Shown here piece by piece: positions 23,409-33,667 of a stretch of DNA of 64,000 nucleotides. The notes under the pieces are model-generated. The model searched no databases. It was not told the origin of the DNA and was given only the letters and a program-made list of their open reading frames with translations. Origin of the DNA: Phytophthora sp. 'mugwort' (taxonomy: Eukaryota > Oomycota > Peronosporomycetes > Peronosporales > Peronosporaceae); contig JAUCEF010000002.1 in the NCBI GenBank assembly GCA_033558025.1, forward strand, positions 2,790,001 to 2,854,000. Reading direction: 5' to 3'. The translations under genes were made by a program, and so were the position numbers. Each line of letters starts with the position of its first letter. Position 1 is the stretch's first letter.

Positions 23409-25577
23409 TTACGTATGCAGCCGATTGAGGAAGTAGCTCAGATCGCGCACGTTCGACGACGACTTCACCTTGCTCGTGCGGTAGATCGAATTCAGTGAGT
23501 CGTCGATTAGCTGCTGTTCCAGAAGCTTTTGGCAAGCACTGAATGCTGCAGACGCTCTGGCGGTGGCCTTCGAAGGCATCGGATCACTATGGAAGGTTTC
23601 CAGCTCCAGCTCTATCGGCATGTTCAGCTCTGCTACGAACATGCTCTTTCCACCGTAGCGAGCCTCTGTAACTGTGTACAGCCGCTTCACGTCCACTGTA
23701 AACAACTTGCTTGGCAGCGACTGACAGAACTGGTTAATACAGGCAATACTGCTGTCAAGATCCAGGACAGCACCCGTAGATTCAATCTCGATCTTTTGGA
23801 CACCAGCGCCCATCATCTCTGCAGCAATGGAGCGCGGCTGTTGCTGGATAGTTTCGACCTTTTCTCGCGAGAATTCGAGCTGGTTAATCACTTCCGCTTC
23901 ACGGACCAACTGCTTATAGTACACATCGTGTGCTAAGTCCCCTTCTTCAGCCAAGTAATACACGACGCCATCCTCGTGACGCGCACGTCCCTTCAACTGC
24001 ATCAGCTTGCGTGCAGTGCCCACTCGGTCCATCACAACAATCAACCCGCACTGCGGAAAGTCAACACCTTCCACAGATACAGCCGTGGAAACCAAGACGC
24101 GAATTGATCCCGACTCAAACTTCTTCAGTATCGTCTCCATCTTTGGCAGTTGAAACGATGCCGTGTCACTGCGCGATGCTCTCCCCAGGATACTAGCAAA
24201 TGGTTGATCCACCGGTGTTTCATCAAAAATGAGACCATTAGAATCAATTGAGGTCTCCTCTTCATCACGTTCATCGTAATCTTCGGATGGTGTGGCAAAC
24301 TTCTCGTTAAAAAAGTCCGATAGAACACGGCATTCCGTTCGTGTGTCCACAAAGACGATACCCTGCAAATCCAGCCGACCGCGGTTGTTGCTTGAAAGTT
24401 GTTCTCCGTTTCCCTCCGAAAAACCAGATTCACGAGATGTTGGGCCCTCTGCAGCTTCATTATCGCTGTCTGAAACGTCGCTGTTATCCAGATCAGCCCC
24501 AGCGACCTCTTCGACTTTGTCCTCTTCATCAAACAATTGTTTGCGCAAAATCTCTTCCACTTTCTCCACCTTGGCGGTGCATGCAAAATCACAGCCCTGT
24601 CGCTTGGCAGCCAGCAGTAGCATCGTCTTGACTGCGTCTCTATCCAGCCCAAACATACTGCCCGGAACAGTAATCAGCAGCGACGCCGCAATGGCCAGGC
24701 GGTTAATCTCCAGCTCCACGAAGCGGTAATAGCACCATGGACCCAAATTCTTGTACACCGTAATGCAGTTTTGCATGAACTTCTTCGTGGCCTTCTCTAA
24801 CTTCTTCGAGTCCGTCGCTGCATCACTTTTCCCCTTCTTCATAAGTTTCTCAAACACCGCCACAGCCTTCACCTCCGCCAGCTCCTTCTCCATTTTCTCA
24901 AATACCCACGCCCCTTTGGTCGCATCCGCCTCCCCCTCATCTTCTCCCGTGACAGCCCACGGCTTCTGCACCGGATACGTCTCGTAGATCATTGGCGCGG
25001 ACGCCGCGAATTCTGCAATCTGGCTCTGGTCCAGCTCCACCTTCTTCATCTCGGCGTGGAGCTTCTCGGCGCAGTGACGCGTGGGACAAGCCGTGGTGCC
25101 GAAGATGCGGGGCATCGCGGTCGGGTCCGCCTGGTTAAACATCTTAATGACCTGCGCGTACGGGTGGCGCTTCGTCACGTGATGGCACTCGTCGAACACG
25201 AGCAGGTTCATGCGGCTGAGCGATATGTAGCCCTTAAGCAACACGTTGCGTACGATCTCAGGGGTGCACACGAACACACGCGTGAGTTGCAGCTCGCGCT
25301 CCCACTGCGTAGCGTCCCACAGGTCGGCGGTGCTTCCGCAGTACGAGTTAACGCATAGCGTGCTGGTCTGGCGAATCTTTGCCGTGATCTGTACTACCAG
25401 CTGCCGCGTGGGGGCCATGAAGAAGGCGCGCTTGTCGTTGGAATAATCCTGCTCCGACAGCAGCGCGATGGCTAGGAACGTCTTGCCGATGCCCGTGTCC
25501 CCCACCATCACCACGTTCTTCTCACGCGCCAGCTCCAGGATCTCGCGCTGGAACGCGCGCAGCTCCACTTCCTGCAT
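23409..25577 (-). CDS. Dicer-type DECH helicase with Dicer dimerisation domain, no RNase III
   Basis: An uninterrupted 722-aa frame. It starts almost at helicase motif I: GDTGIGKT is at residues 26-33, then APTRQL (Ia), DECH at 129-132 (motif II, the Dicer/RIG-I form), GTTA (III), a helical insertion, and the second RecA-like lobe with STAVSVEGVDFP and QLKGRARHEDG (motif VI). The C-terminal part (about 610-700) matches the Dicer dimerisation domain (DUF283): INQFCQSLPS, an AELNMPIE strand, and ATARASAAFSACQKLLE. PAZ and RNase III domains are absent, and the next gene downstream (RSPH9) is on the other strand. This could be the helicase half of a split Dicer in RNA silencing, or a RIG-I/DRH-like partner. 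An overlapping frame may extend the C-terminus (see findings). It lies 148 bases downstream of NEMF on the same strand. Confidence 0.88.
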   Translation of the reverse strand: MQEVELRAFQREILELAREKNVVMVGDTGIGKTFLAIALLSEQDYSNDKRAFFMAPTRQLVVQITAKIRQTSTLCVNSYCGSTADLWDATQWERELQLTRVFVCTPEIVRNVLLKGYISLSRMNLLVFDECHHVTKRHPYAQVIKMFNQADPTAMPRIFGTTACPTRHCAEKLHAEMKKVELDQSQIAEFAASAPMIYETYPVQKPWAVTGEDEGEADATKGAWVFEKMEKELAEVKAVAVFEKLMKKGKSDAATDSKKLEKATKKFMQNCITVYKNLGPWCYYRFVELEINRLAIAASLLITVPGSMFGLDRDAVKTMLLLAAKRQGCDFACTAKVEKVEEILRKQLFDEEDKVEEVAGADLDNSDVSDSDNEAAEGPTSRESGFSEGNGEQLSSNNRGRLDLQGIVFVDTRTECRVLSDFFNEKFATPSEDYDERDEEETSIDSNGLIFDETPVDQPFASILGRASRSDTASFQLPKMETILKKFESGSIRVLVSTAVSVEGVDFPQCGLIVVMDRVGTARKLMQLKGRARHEDGVVYYLAEEGDLAHDVYYKQLVREAEVINQLEFSREKVETIQQQPRSIAAEMMGAGVQKIEIESTGAVLDLDSSIACINQFCQSLPSKLFTVDVKRLYTVTEARYGGKSMFVAELNMPIELELETFHSDPMPSKATARASAAFSACQKLLEQQLIDDSLNSIYRTSKVKSSSNVRDLSYFLNRLHT

Positions 25578-25725
25578 CTTCAGCCCTTAAGTGACCTGCA
25601 CTCTTGCTCCCTGATTCGATTGTGGATTCCCCAGGCTGCGCATCAAAACGAAAGGCGGTCTATGATTGGCTGAAAATCTAATCGTTACTTCAAATTAAAG
25701 TCAAGTGTAGCCATCTCTCTATTGC

Positions 25726-28700
25726 TCACTTCTTGCCTTTCTTTTTCGGCTTTCCCGACGGGCGCTTGCCTCCACCCTTTTTGCCGCCGGCGTTGGGGCC
25801 GTGCAGACCCGGCGCCGAGATTTTGACGGGGCCCACCATGCAGTTCACCAGTTCGTTCTCCGGGATACACCGCATGAGCTCGCGCTGTACAACGACCGGG
25901 TTCACGTCCGGCTGGACCTCGTCGTCCGCCTCGCCGTATAAATGCAACTTGCTAGCGTCCTTCTCGTCCTTGAAGTTGGACGCGAAGAAATGCTCCATCG
26001 CCTGCTTTGCCGCCTTACCCTTTTTCTGGCTGCCCGGCGTGAGCTTCACCTTATACTTGTACTTGGTTAGCGAGGCGTATGGAGCACACATGGGCATCGC
26101 GAATAGCACAAGGTCATTCGGCAGCGGCTCGCCCGTGAATGCATCCAAGAAGTCGGCACCCTCCGCCTCGTCCTCTTGTTCCTCAAGAAACTTCTCCTTC
26201 TTTTCGCGCTGCTGGCGAATGTACTCTTCACTCGTCTCCATCTTCGTAGCACCATTTGCAGTGCTTTCGCCGTTCACGTCTCCCGACTGCTCCGCCGCGT
26301 CCTTCACCTTGCTCGGTTCCTCGTCTTCCTGCTCGTCCTCAACCAGGTGGCCCAACGCTTCCATACGTAGCCGACGGTCCTCTTCGTCCTGGTCAGCGTA
26401 TTTTTTCTTCATTCTCTTCATCTTGCCCTTCTTTCCACGGACGTTCTTCTTCTGTTGTGGCGCCTGAGTAGAGGCCTGGTATTTTTCCTTCACCCGCTCT
26501 TGCTGAGCTGGAGGCTGCTCATTAATCGGGTCTTCATGGGATGGCAGTTTAACCTTCTTCATGTCACGGCGCTCCTTCGCTGATAATCTCTTCTTCCCTT
26601 CGCGCTGTATCTGCTTCGTGAGAACGCCCTCTTCTTCCTCTTCATTGCCATCGTCGTTCTCCTGAGCTGTAACCGGTTCCTTTGAAGGCTTGGGCTTTTC
26701 TGACGGGCTCTCGTCTAATGCTTTCTCCTTAGTGCTCTTTTCTTGCTCATCAAACTGTGTTTCATCTAATGGAGACACGTTCTCCTCGTCGCCCTTGCCT
26801 TCCTCTTCGGTGTCTCTTAGCGTACGCCCCACTCTTCCCTCACCTTGCCGTGCGTGGTGACTGATGCAGCTTTCATCAATGCGGAAAAGGATACCCAAAC
26901 CCATTTCGAGTCGTGACGGCTGAATGTAGTTCTTCTTGCCACGGATCATAAAACTTCCCGTAGTGAGGTACTCACCTGCAGGTGCCGTTTTAGAGACCTG
27001 ATCTGCATGCACCCAGTAGGCGCCAGCAATCACCTGGCTAGTCCAAGCATTGCTGCGGCAAACACTCATGCACCCTGCCTGCTCAAGCGTGGCCACCGGA
27101 ATAAGCGGGAATTCCTGGATCTTTTTGTCCTTCACAGTTGCATGGTTGCGTACAATACACGTAGCAGCACCATGAAGATCGGCGTGGACGTATACGTCGC
27201 CTTTGCGCAGGTAGCGCTTCACCAGCAGCTCGTTCTGGTGAGCGTCTTTGCCTGCAACGACCAAATACTTTTCATTGGTGAGGAACCAGTGGAATTTCTC
27301 GAACCAGAGCATTTTGCGACGCTGATAGATAACGTTTCGCTTGGTTTGCTGCTTCTCCAGTGTCTTTTGTGTGTTCTTTTCCGCGAGCGCGATGGCCTTG
27401 TCAGTCGCCTCTGTGGCTTTCTTCACCTTCTCACCGGCCTTTTTCTTCTTGGTATAGATTTCCCGGGCATTCGCAAGGGCAGACAGCGACAAGTCGATCC
27501 AGATAACGTGGGCCTGCTGGTCTACCTCACCGGTGCCATCACCACCGTCTACACCCTCGTCGTCCTCATCATCGCAGAGCAAAATTGCCACGCGGTTGTG
27601 CTCGAGATCGAGTTGATGAATGAGGCTTGCAACAGGATTGCCGTTCTTCTGCTCATAGCGCACAAGTTCCTCCAGCCCGCGCCAATCCATTCCACTGGCC
27701 AATGCACTACGAATAACTAGCAATACATTCTCCACATCCTGTTGGTTGGCTTCAATGAGTTGGGCGTGCTGGAAACTCAGTTCCTGGACTTCGCGTAGCT
27801 GAGCGAGTTGCTGCTGCTGGTTCTTCTTCAGTTTTGCGAGCTTGTTCTCCGCCGCAAGCTGGGCACTCTGTTTCGCTACCTCAGCCGTCTCCGCCTCGAA
27901 TCGCGAAAAGTACTCATCGACAGCCTCGTCAAACGTGTCGAAGCTCTTTACCTTCTTGTGCGCTTGCAGGTGCTGAGCATACAAGAACGGGGTAAACTCC
28001 TCGAACTGCTCCGGCGCATTCTCGCCCGCAGAATCCTTCAGGATGATGAATCCGCACTTCTGTGACGCAGTATTCGGGTCCTTAGCTGCAGGGATAGCCG
28101 CTTCGTCATCACTATCTCCAGCTTCAGCAGCGTTGTCGTTTTGGACAGGGACCGGGCCGTTGACCGAGGTCTGTTCGTCCTGCAGTCTCTCCAGCAGCTG
28201 CCAGCCTTCTTGGATTTCGGCCAACAAAACAGCCAGCTTGTCCTCTCCAAGCGCCGCGAACTCCTCTGCGTTCTTGATCTTCAACGTGGGGGAAATACTT
28301 GCACTTACCAGACAATGCTCAATAATAACAGGGCCCAAGCCTCCGAATGTCGACTCCTTGACCAGTAGCAACTGTTTGATGGTCATCGCCTTCTTCTTCT
28401 TCTTCTGGGTTTTGCCCGTAGGCAGAGCGGTCGCCGCCTTGGCCTCCTGCTCCTCGAACCATCTGTCCACGAACTCCGCAAGCTGTGCCGTGGTCTGGAT
28501 GCCGCGCTGTTTCTCCTGGTCGCCCAGCAGCTGCACGGGGTACTCCTGCTTAACCGCCATCTTGACATTCTCGTCGAAGCGGTGCGTGCGCAGCAGCGAC
28601 AAGATGCGGTATTCCCCGTCCGTGAGGATAATGTTGCCCGAGGCGTAGAGCTCCAGGATGAGGTGACACTGGAGCGCGTCCTGGCCGAACGTGAAGTCCA

Positions 28701-29031
28701 CAACGCGGTCTCCCTCCAGCTGCGTCAGCGTTGACAGCCTCTTGCCGCGCAGGTGCTTGCGCAGCTTCATGGTAAACTGGCTGGGCAGCGCGCTGCCGGC
28801 CTTGGCGTCGCGTGCGTACTTGCTAGTGTGGAAGCGCACACCCGACTCGAGCAGCAGGAAGACCTTAGGAAACGGTGGCTGGTGCAGCTTGAGGATGTAC
28901 GTCTTGGCCGCACCACCCTCGCTCTGGCCCTGCACGTCGTAGATGTTGGTCACGCGCATGTTCACCACGTTGGCACGGATGCTGCCAACCATCGCGTGAA
29001 TGTCGTCGATGGACATGCGCGTTTTCTTCAT
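25726..29031 (-). CDS. NEMF: NEMF/Rqc2 ribosome-associated quality control factor
   Basis: Binds stalled 60S ribosomal subunits that carry peptidyl-tRNA and, with Listerin, marks the nascent chain; it can direct C-terminal Ala/Thr tailing. Intron-less frame of 1101 aa, similar to human NEMF (1076). The NFACT-N domain starts at once (MKKTRMSIDDIHAMV). The Asp near residue 9-10 and the Asp-Arg pair (EGDRVVD, 108-109), linked to tRNA handling in yeast Rqc2, are present. A coiled-coil middle follows. NFACT-R is near residue 577 (KFHWFLTNEKYLVVAGKD, then YVHADLHGAAT). A long Lys/Glu-rich stretch covers about 720-950. NFACT-C is near 980 (MCAPYASLTKYKYKVKLTPG). A Lys/Gly-rich tail ends the protein. 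Confidence 0.95.
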   Translation of the reverse strand: MKKTRMSIDDIHAMVGSIRANVVNMRVTNIYDVQGQSEGGAAKTYILKLHQPPFPKVFLLLESGVRFHTSKYARDAKAGSALPSQFTMKLRKHLRGKRLSTLTQLEGDRVVDFTFGQDALQCHLILELYASGNIILTDGEYRILSLLRTHRFDENVKMAVKQEYPVQLLGDQEKQRGIQTTAQLAEFVDRWFEEQEAKAATALPTGKTQKKKKKAMTIKQLLLVKESTFGGLGPVIIEHCLVSASISPTLKIKNAEEFAALGEDKLAVLLAEIQEGWQLLERLQDEQTSVNGPVPVQNDNAAEAGDSDDEAAIPAAKDPNTASQKCGFIILKDSAGENAPEQFEEFTPFLYAQHLQAHKKVKSFDTFDEAVDEYFSRFEAETAEVAKQSAQLAAENKLAKLKKNQQQQLAQLREVQELSFQHAQLIEANQQDVENVLLVIRSALASGMDWRGLEELVRYEQKNGNPVASLIHQLDLEHNRVAILLCDDEDDEGVDGGDGTGEVDQQAHVIWIDLSLSALANAREIYTKKKKAGEKVKKATEATDKAIALAEKNTQKTLEKQQTKRNVIYQRRKMLWFEKFHWFLTNEKYLVVAGKDAHQNELLVKRYLRKGDVYVHADLHGAATCIVRNHATVKDKKIQEFPLIPVATLEQAGCMSVCRSNAWTSQVIAGAYWVHADQVSKTAPAGEYLTTGSFMIRGKKNYIQPSRLEMGLGILFRIDESCISHHARQGEGRVGRTLRDTEEEGKGDEENVSPLDETQFDEQEKSTKEKALDESPSEKPKPSKEPVTAQENDDGNEEEEEGVLTKQIQREGKKRLSAKERRDMKKVKLPSHEDPINEQPPAQQERVKEKYQASTQAPQQKKNVRGKKGKMKRMKKKYADQDEEDRRLRMEALGHLVEDEQEDEEPSKVKDAAEQSGDVNGESTANGATKMETSEEYIRQQREKKEKFLEEQEDEAEGADFLDAFTGEPLPNDLVLFAMPMCAPYASLTKYKYKVKLTPGSQKKGKAAKQAMEHFFASNFKDEKDASKLHLYGEADDEVQPDVNPVVVQRELMRCIPENELVNCMVGPVKISAPGLHGPNAGGKKGGGKRPSGKPKKKGKK

Positions 29032-29382
29032 GGTAGCGCGCGGGCTAAAGCTCTAACGTTAGGATAATCCTAGTAGTAGGATCGTGGCAGGTTTCTTGTT
29101 TGTATTGTGTTGATTGAATCGATTGGAATTGGTGTGCGCCACATATATTTAAAAAAACGGGAGAGGTTTTAGAGCTCCATTGCTCTTATCGCGTTAACAG
29201 AGGAGCACGAACACTTTGCGGTGCCACTGCGCTCTTGTTCGTTCTCCGAGGGTCCCACTTGCAGTAAAAACGATTTCTAGTGATTGGGCATCAATCCGCT
29301 TCACTCAGCCAAAATATTTCCAACGATCAGTCAAACATTTACAAGATCTTGAGACGGGGGGAAATCGCCTCCTTCCAGCACG
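29032..29382. other. Spacer between NEMF and gag-like ORF
   Basis: This is the NEMF 5' flank, with a short AT-rich patch near 29145. No further gene is seen. Confidence 0.4.
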
Positions 29383-30236
29383 ATGGTTCTCACTCGAGCA
29401 CAACTTGCCGCTCAAGAATCAGCATCGTTAAATGCCGAAGACATGGAGACTGAAATAGTCGAGCTCGTCGACCAAGCGCCATCAGCCATCGAGAAAGCTC
29501 CCAGCGTCGGAGCCAACTGGCCAGCCTTGCCCAGCATCTACTCCTTCGAACCCAGGTTCTTGCTGCTGAGCACACGGCGCTACAGCACCAGCAGCAAGGG
29601 CAAAGCGATGCCCAGATCGCATCGCTAATGACTATGCAGACTTGACGGAAACCAGCGTGAAGAATCTCACGGATCAACAGCGCCCCATTGCCGAGAAGGT
29701 TGGGGAGACACTAACGGTAACACAAACAGGTATCCACGAACAATTTCAGTGAATGCTGATGATTCAAGGCGAGCGAGGAGGCCAAATTAAGCGCTTTGAG
29801 AACGACCGCCTCATCCAGGCTTTGCAAGACGTGCAGCGAGAAACCAGAGAGTCCAAGTTGGCAAATTCTGCTCATGCCGAAGGGGCTCATCACAGACTGG
29901 AGGAGGTAGAGACCAAAATTGATGGGGAACTCAAGAAAATCACGAGGCATATTCAACAACTCGTCGAGTCCAAGCTCACGGCATCCCAGAAAGGCTACTT
30001 CACAACAAGAGGAGGAACATTCGTGTTGCAGGAAAGAAGTACTCCGGAGCTGGGTGATGTCGTGCACACATGTTCGAGAGAACGCTCAGCAGCAGCAGCA
30101 GAGTCCACAGCGCCACCCGCAAGCTCTGCGGGTGAGTCTAAAAGCTTTTATTTTTGAGATCCAGCTACAGGTAGCAGAGGAGATAGCAGCTCGACGATAC
30201 TTGTCGAGCAAGAAAAGGAGCCGTAAGAAATGAAGA
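29383..30236 (+). mobile_element. Gag-like coiled-coil ORF, broken
   Basis: Starts at 29383 with MVLTRAQLAAQ, a beginning that resembles gag proteins of oomycete retroelements (from memory, not checked). It continues in a second frame, and after a stop near 29750 in a third (29753-30157), which is rich in Glu, Lys and Arg and predicted to be helical (LEEVETKIDGELKKITRHIQQLVE). A basic end (ARRYLSSKKRSRKK, near 30190-30233) may be joined by a short intron or lie in another frame. No protease or polymerase follows. It could instead be a decayed host gene. Confidence 0.35.
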
Positions 30237-30338
30237 TATGTTGGACAGGAGTCGGGTTTTCACAGAAAACCGACACGAGGTTTGCTAGAACTACAGACAC
30301 TTGCAAGTGCCCAGCACGTATATTTTTCATATTAATTC

Positions 30339-32900
30339 CTAAATGCATTCATAACGAGTTTTTTTCTCCTCCACCTCCCCCAAATCGTCCAGCAGCGAAG
30401 TGATGAAGACGAAGTTTGCAAGAATGTCGCTCGTCATTTCATCCATTTCATAGTCTATATCGAAGTCAAATGAGAAAATAAAGCTTAAGGCTTGTGTAGA
30501 TGGTGTTGGTCCTTCGGGATTTCCTCGCACTGCAGCAGGTCAACGAAGTCACGATTCCTATTCAGAAACGAAGACATGTCGACATTGGGATCGGCTATAC
30601 ACTCATGTTTCCACTTACACACAAATCACGTTCGATCTCGCATGACGACGCCGGAATGGCGAACAACACTGACAGCTTCTGGGATAATAGATATTCACCT
30701 TGGTGCTGTAGTCGCTGCCAAAAGTATATGTACCGTTTCTTTCGGCGAGTTGTCGTCGCGCCGCTCAACGCCCACATCATCTTAAAGTCATCTATCAAGC
30801 TTCTCTTCAGCGCGTTGATCGCGATGTCTCGTCGTGGGTAATCTGCTCGGCCTAGAAGCAAACTCCGCTGCCAACCTGCTAACTCGCCCAACAGGGGGAG
30901 TGGAAAGTTGCTCTGTGGTGTCTGCGGGTTCAATGACCGCCTTGAGTAGCTCCAGTAGGTTGTGCCGAATCGTAGATAATTGCATTCTTCCTGTCAGCGC
31001 CCGCTCTTCTTTTTTTTTGTGCTGCCGTCAACACAAAATTACAGATCGATCAAGACTTCGTTCAGTTCGCTTGTAGATCGGGTGGAGCTTCTTTTGAATT
31101 TCCAGTAAAAAAAATCACATTTGGCAAATGCGGTGATATTTACTGAAAAAGCGTTCATCCAGTGCTTCACGCAGCAGGGATCGTGTTTTGGCTACCAACT
31201 TCGTAAGTTCACTTGCTGCATCCAGCGAGGGTTTCATCGGTCGACAGGTAATGTGGAAGGGGTTGGTCGCCATTAGGTCATGAATACGAGCCAAGAATAA
31301 TTGCGCGAACAACTCCACCTGCACTGTACGCTCTGCCTGGCACGTACGCTTTTTGCTCGCCTATTTGCTTCAGCACGGAGAGCACGAGAATCAAGTCGTC
31401 ATGGCGGTTTGCCAATGGAAACTCAGGTGGTGGACTGTTGGCACGAAGAGCTTGAAGGCCTATCTCTTCATACCATGCCGTAATTGCGCGCCATTTGAAA
31501 ATGATTTCTTCCAGTGCGTTAGTTAGGCTTAGGACGCGGGATGTTGAATGTCCAACAAGTCGGTAGATGCACCCGTAGTCTTGGACTTGGCGAGTTCCTT
31601 GAACAAATTCAATACGTGCTTGATCTGGAATATGATCTTCGCCATTCTTGGTACACAGGTCCGCCATATCTGGATTTGCCTGAGCACTAACCGCCCAATT
31701 CACTCCACACGATGCTTTCGTCGCAGCATGTGCCGTATGCGATGCGCCATTCTCAATGCAGGTTCATTCCTGTGCGGAGCATTGACTTCACATCCGCTCC
31801 AGAGTCGTTGGTGGCTCCATAAAAAAAGTAGTGTTTACCCGAGTCAAAGACCTCCAGCATTGTTTTTGTCCAGCCACGCTCTAAACGGCTTTTGAATGCC
31901 GCCGTCACGGTCCCCATACGCAGGATCAAATTTCCTTGTCCCCAGAAGAATTGTATTTGAACTGTCCTTCCTTAACCACCAAGTATACGTACACCCCCAA
32001 AACACTGGTCATTGGTAGTTTTGCATGTCCAAAAGTCCGCAACGAGCATGAAAGTTCTTCTTCATTTTCTTCTACATGAATCTCCTTTCTCATCGATGAA
32101 AACAGCTTAACAATTGCCTCCTTCACACGTTCTGCGTTGATTGTTGCCTTCATCTAGTTTTTAACCAGCAGTGCGTCCATGATCTTTTACTCTTCATACT
32201 CAACCATCCGAAATGGGAGATTCTGATTGATGATCCGAAGTGTCATCGGGAGCAAGATGAGTCGGGTTGGGTTGCTGGAATATAGCACAGATGATTGCAG
32301 GTGCTCAAGCTCAGCATCACGTTTTCGCTTAGTAAGCTCCGAATCGTTTTTAGGAGAAAAGTGACCTTGTGTAGTTTCTGAAGGTATCTTGCGCGGACAA
32401 AGACATATTTCCAGCGTATAACTTAATCAAGTTTGTTCCTGAAGTTCTGCAGCCCGAAGGTCATGTTGCCGTTTTCGAGATATCCAACGCGCACACCACA
32501 TTTAAAAATGAATGAAGTCTGAGTTGGGCGTGTGTGTGTGTGTGTGGGTCACCTTACAGGGGCCCCGAGATCGATTGCTCTTCACTGCTTGTCTGACTGC
32601 TGCTAGAAGATTCGCCATAGTGGCCGATGGACAGGCTTGACGGCCACAGCGGCAGTGCACGACGTCTCGGCGAATAGACTCAATCGAATCTTGGACGACA
32701 ACAGCGCGTTCGACTTCTCCAACTCGGCTGCGACCTGAAAAAGTTGGAAGTGAGCTCGGAGATGTTTAGCAAGTTTTGCATTGCGACCGTCGAAGATCTT
32801 CAAAGATATCAACCAATAGGATACGCTCAGAGTGAGCACGTGAACCTCCGATCGGTCTGCGGAACGAGCTCGACGGGAAGGAGCAAAAGTGCTCACAGCT
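30339..32900 (-). mobile_element. Degenerate hAT transposase
   Basis: Minus-strand pieces in order: 32896-32603 (N-terminal-like, HLRAH), 32153-31926, 31703-31278, 31324-31115, and 30933-30595. The last has the hAT dimerisation signature: IYFWQRL, then LSQKLSVLFAIPASSCEIER and a following VSGN. This matches the family pattern FW...LL..LA...L.IPASSA.SER.FS. A short acidic tail lies at 30530-30339. Frames change between the pieces, so the element is dead. Terminal inverted repeats and an 8-bp target duplication were not identified. Confidence 0.75.
32530..32546. repeat. (GT)n microsatellite
   Basis: Eight GT units in a row, just outside the 5' part of the hAT remnant. Confidence 0.85.
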
Positions 32901-33439
32901 CTCGTATTTAAGCGGAATGAGTATAAAAACTGTGATCCTCGTGCTCCCCCCTCTTCAAGAGAGCAATCTTTAATACCTTTTCAGAACTCCCCTACCCCGA
33001 ACTTGTCCAAGGCTTGTAATGCGGGGTATTTATCACTCGAAGCTACAACGACGAGCAACTATGATTAGAGCCACAATGAAAGTTGATAAGTTGGGCTAGT
33101 TGTTTCAAGTTTTCTTAACAGTGTAAGGGGATTCCGGCCAAACTCGCTGAATATTGTGCGGCTTGGTGGCATCTGCGAAATCGCCAAGCAATCGACAGAG
33201 AGGAACCATTGGTCAGAACATAGAAATCACTCTCTACTTATGTCCCATCATCATTGAGTGATCCGCAGCCGCGGTGCATTGCATTGCCACTGCTGCAGTC
33301 GACAAGCTTCACCACACCGCTTACCGTAAGCATCGCTTGCAAATGAGTCGGCACTGAAAGTGACTAGCCAAGTATGTTGTTAATGCGAATCGCGGTTGTG
33401 TAAAACAGCTCTTGCTCGTGTGGAGTTCTTCATCTTTGC

Positions 33440-33560
33440 TTGTGGTCCAGTTCACTCTGCAGTTTCTGGCCTTGCTAGAGGCTGCGAACTTTCTGGAGTC
33501 GGTGGCCTTGCTGGAGTCTGCGACCTTGCTGGAGTCAGCGAACTCGCCGGAGTCGCTGCT
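33440..33560. repeat. Imperfect 24-bp tandem repeat
   Basis: About four imperfect copies of a 24-base unit built on CTTGCTGGAGTC with varying linkers. Period 24 keeps one frame open on each strand, giving LLES-type or ADSSK-type peptide repeats, which explains the short ORFs there. Confidence 0.5.
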
Positions 33561-33638
33561 CGCGGACAGATTGGTGGTCCCAGTGGAGTTGGCGATTGCT
33601 CTCGCTTGAGACGGTAATCTCGCTCGTGCTACTGTCGA

Positions 33639-33667
33639 TCTCTCTCTCTCTCTCTCTCTCTTTCTCT
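33639..33667. repeat. (CT)n microsatellite
   Basis: A run of TC dinucleotides ending in TTTCTCT. Confidence 0.9.

Noticed and set aside
25733..26467. 244-codon plus-strand frame under the NEMF C-terminus
   Set aside because: Produced by the Lys/Glu-rich codons of NEMF read backwards (Phe/Ser/Leu-rich); not a protein.
27007..27720. 237-codon plus-strand frame inside NEMF
   Set aside because: Antisense shadow of a conserved NFACT-R coding region; no domain and no start-site motif.
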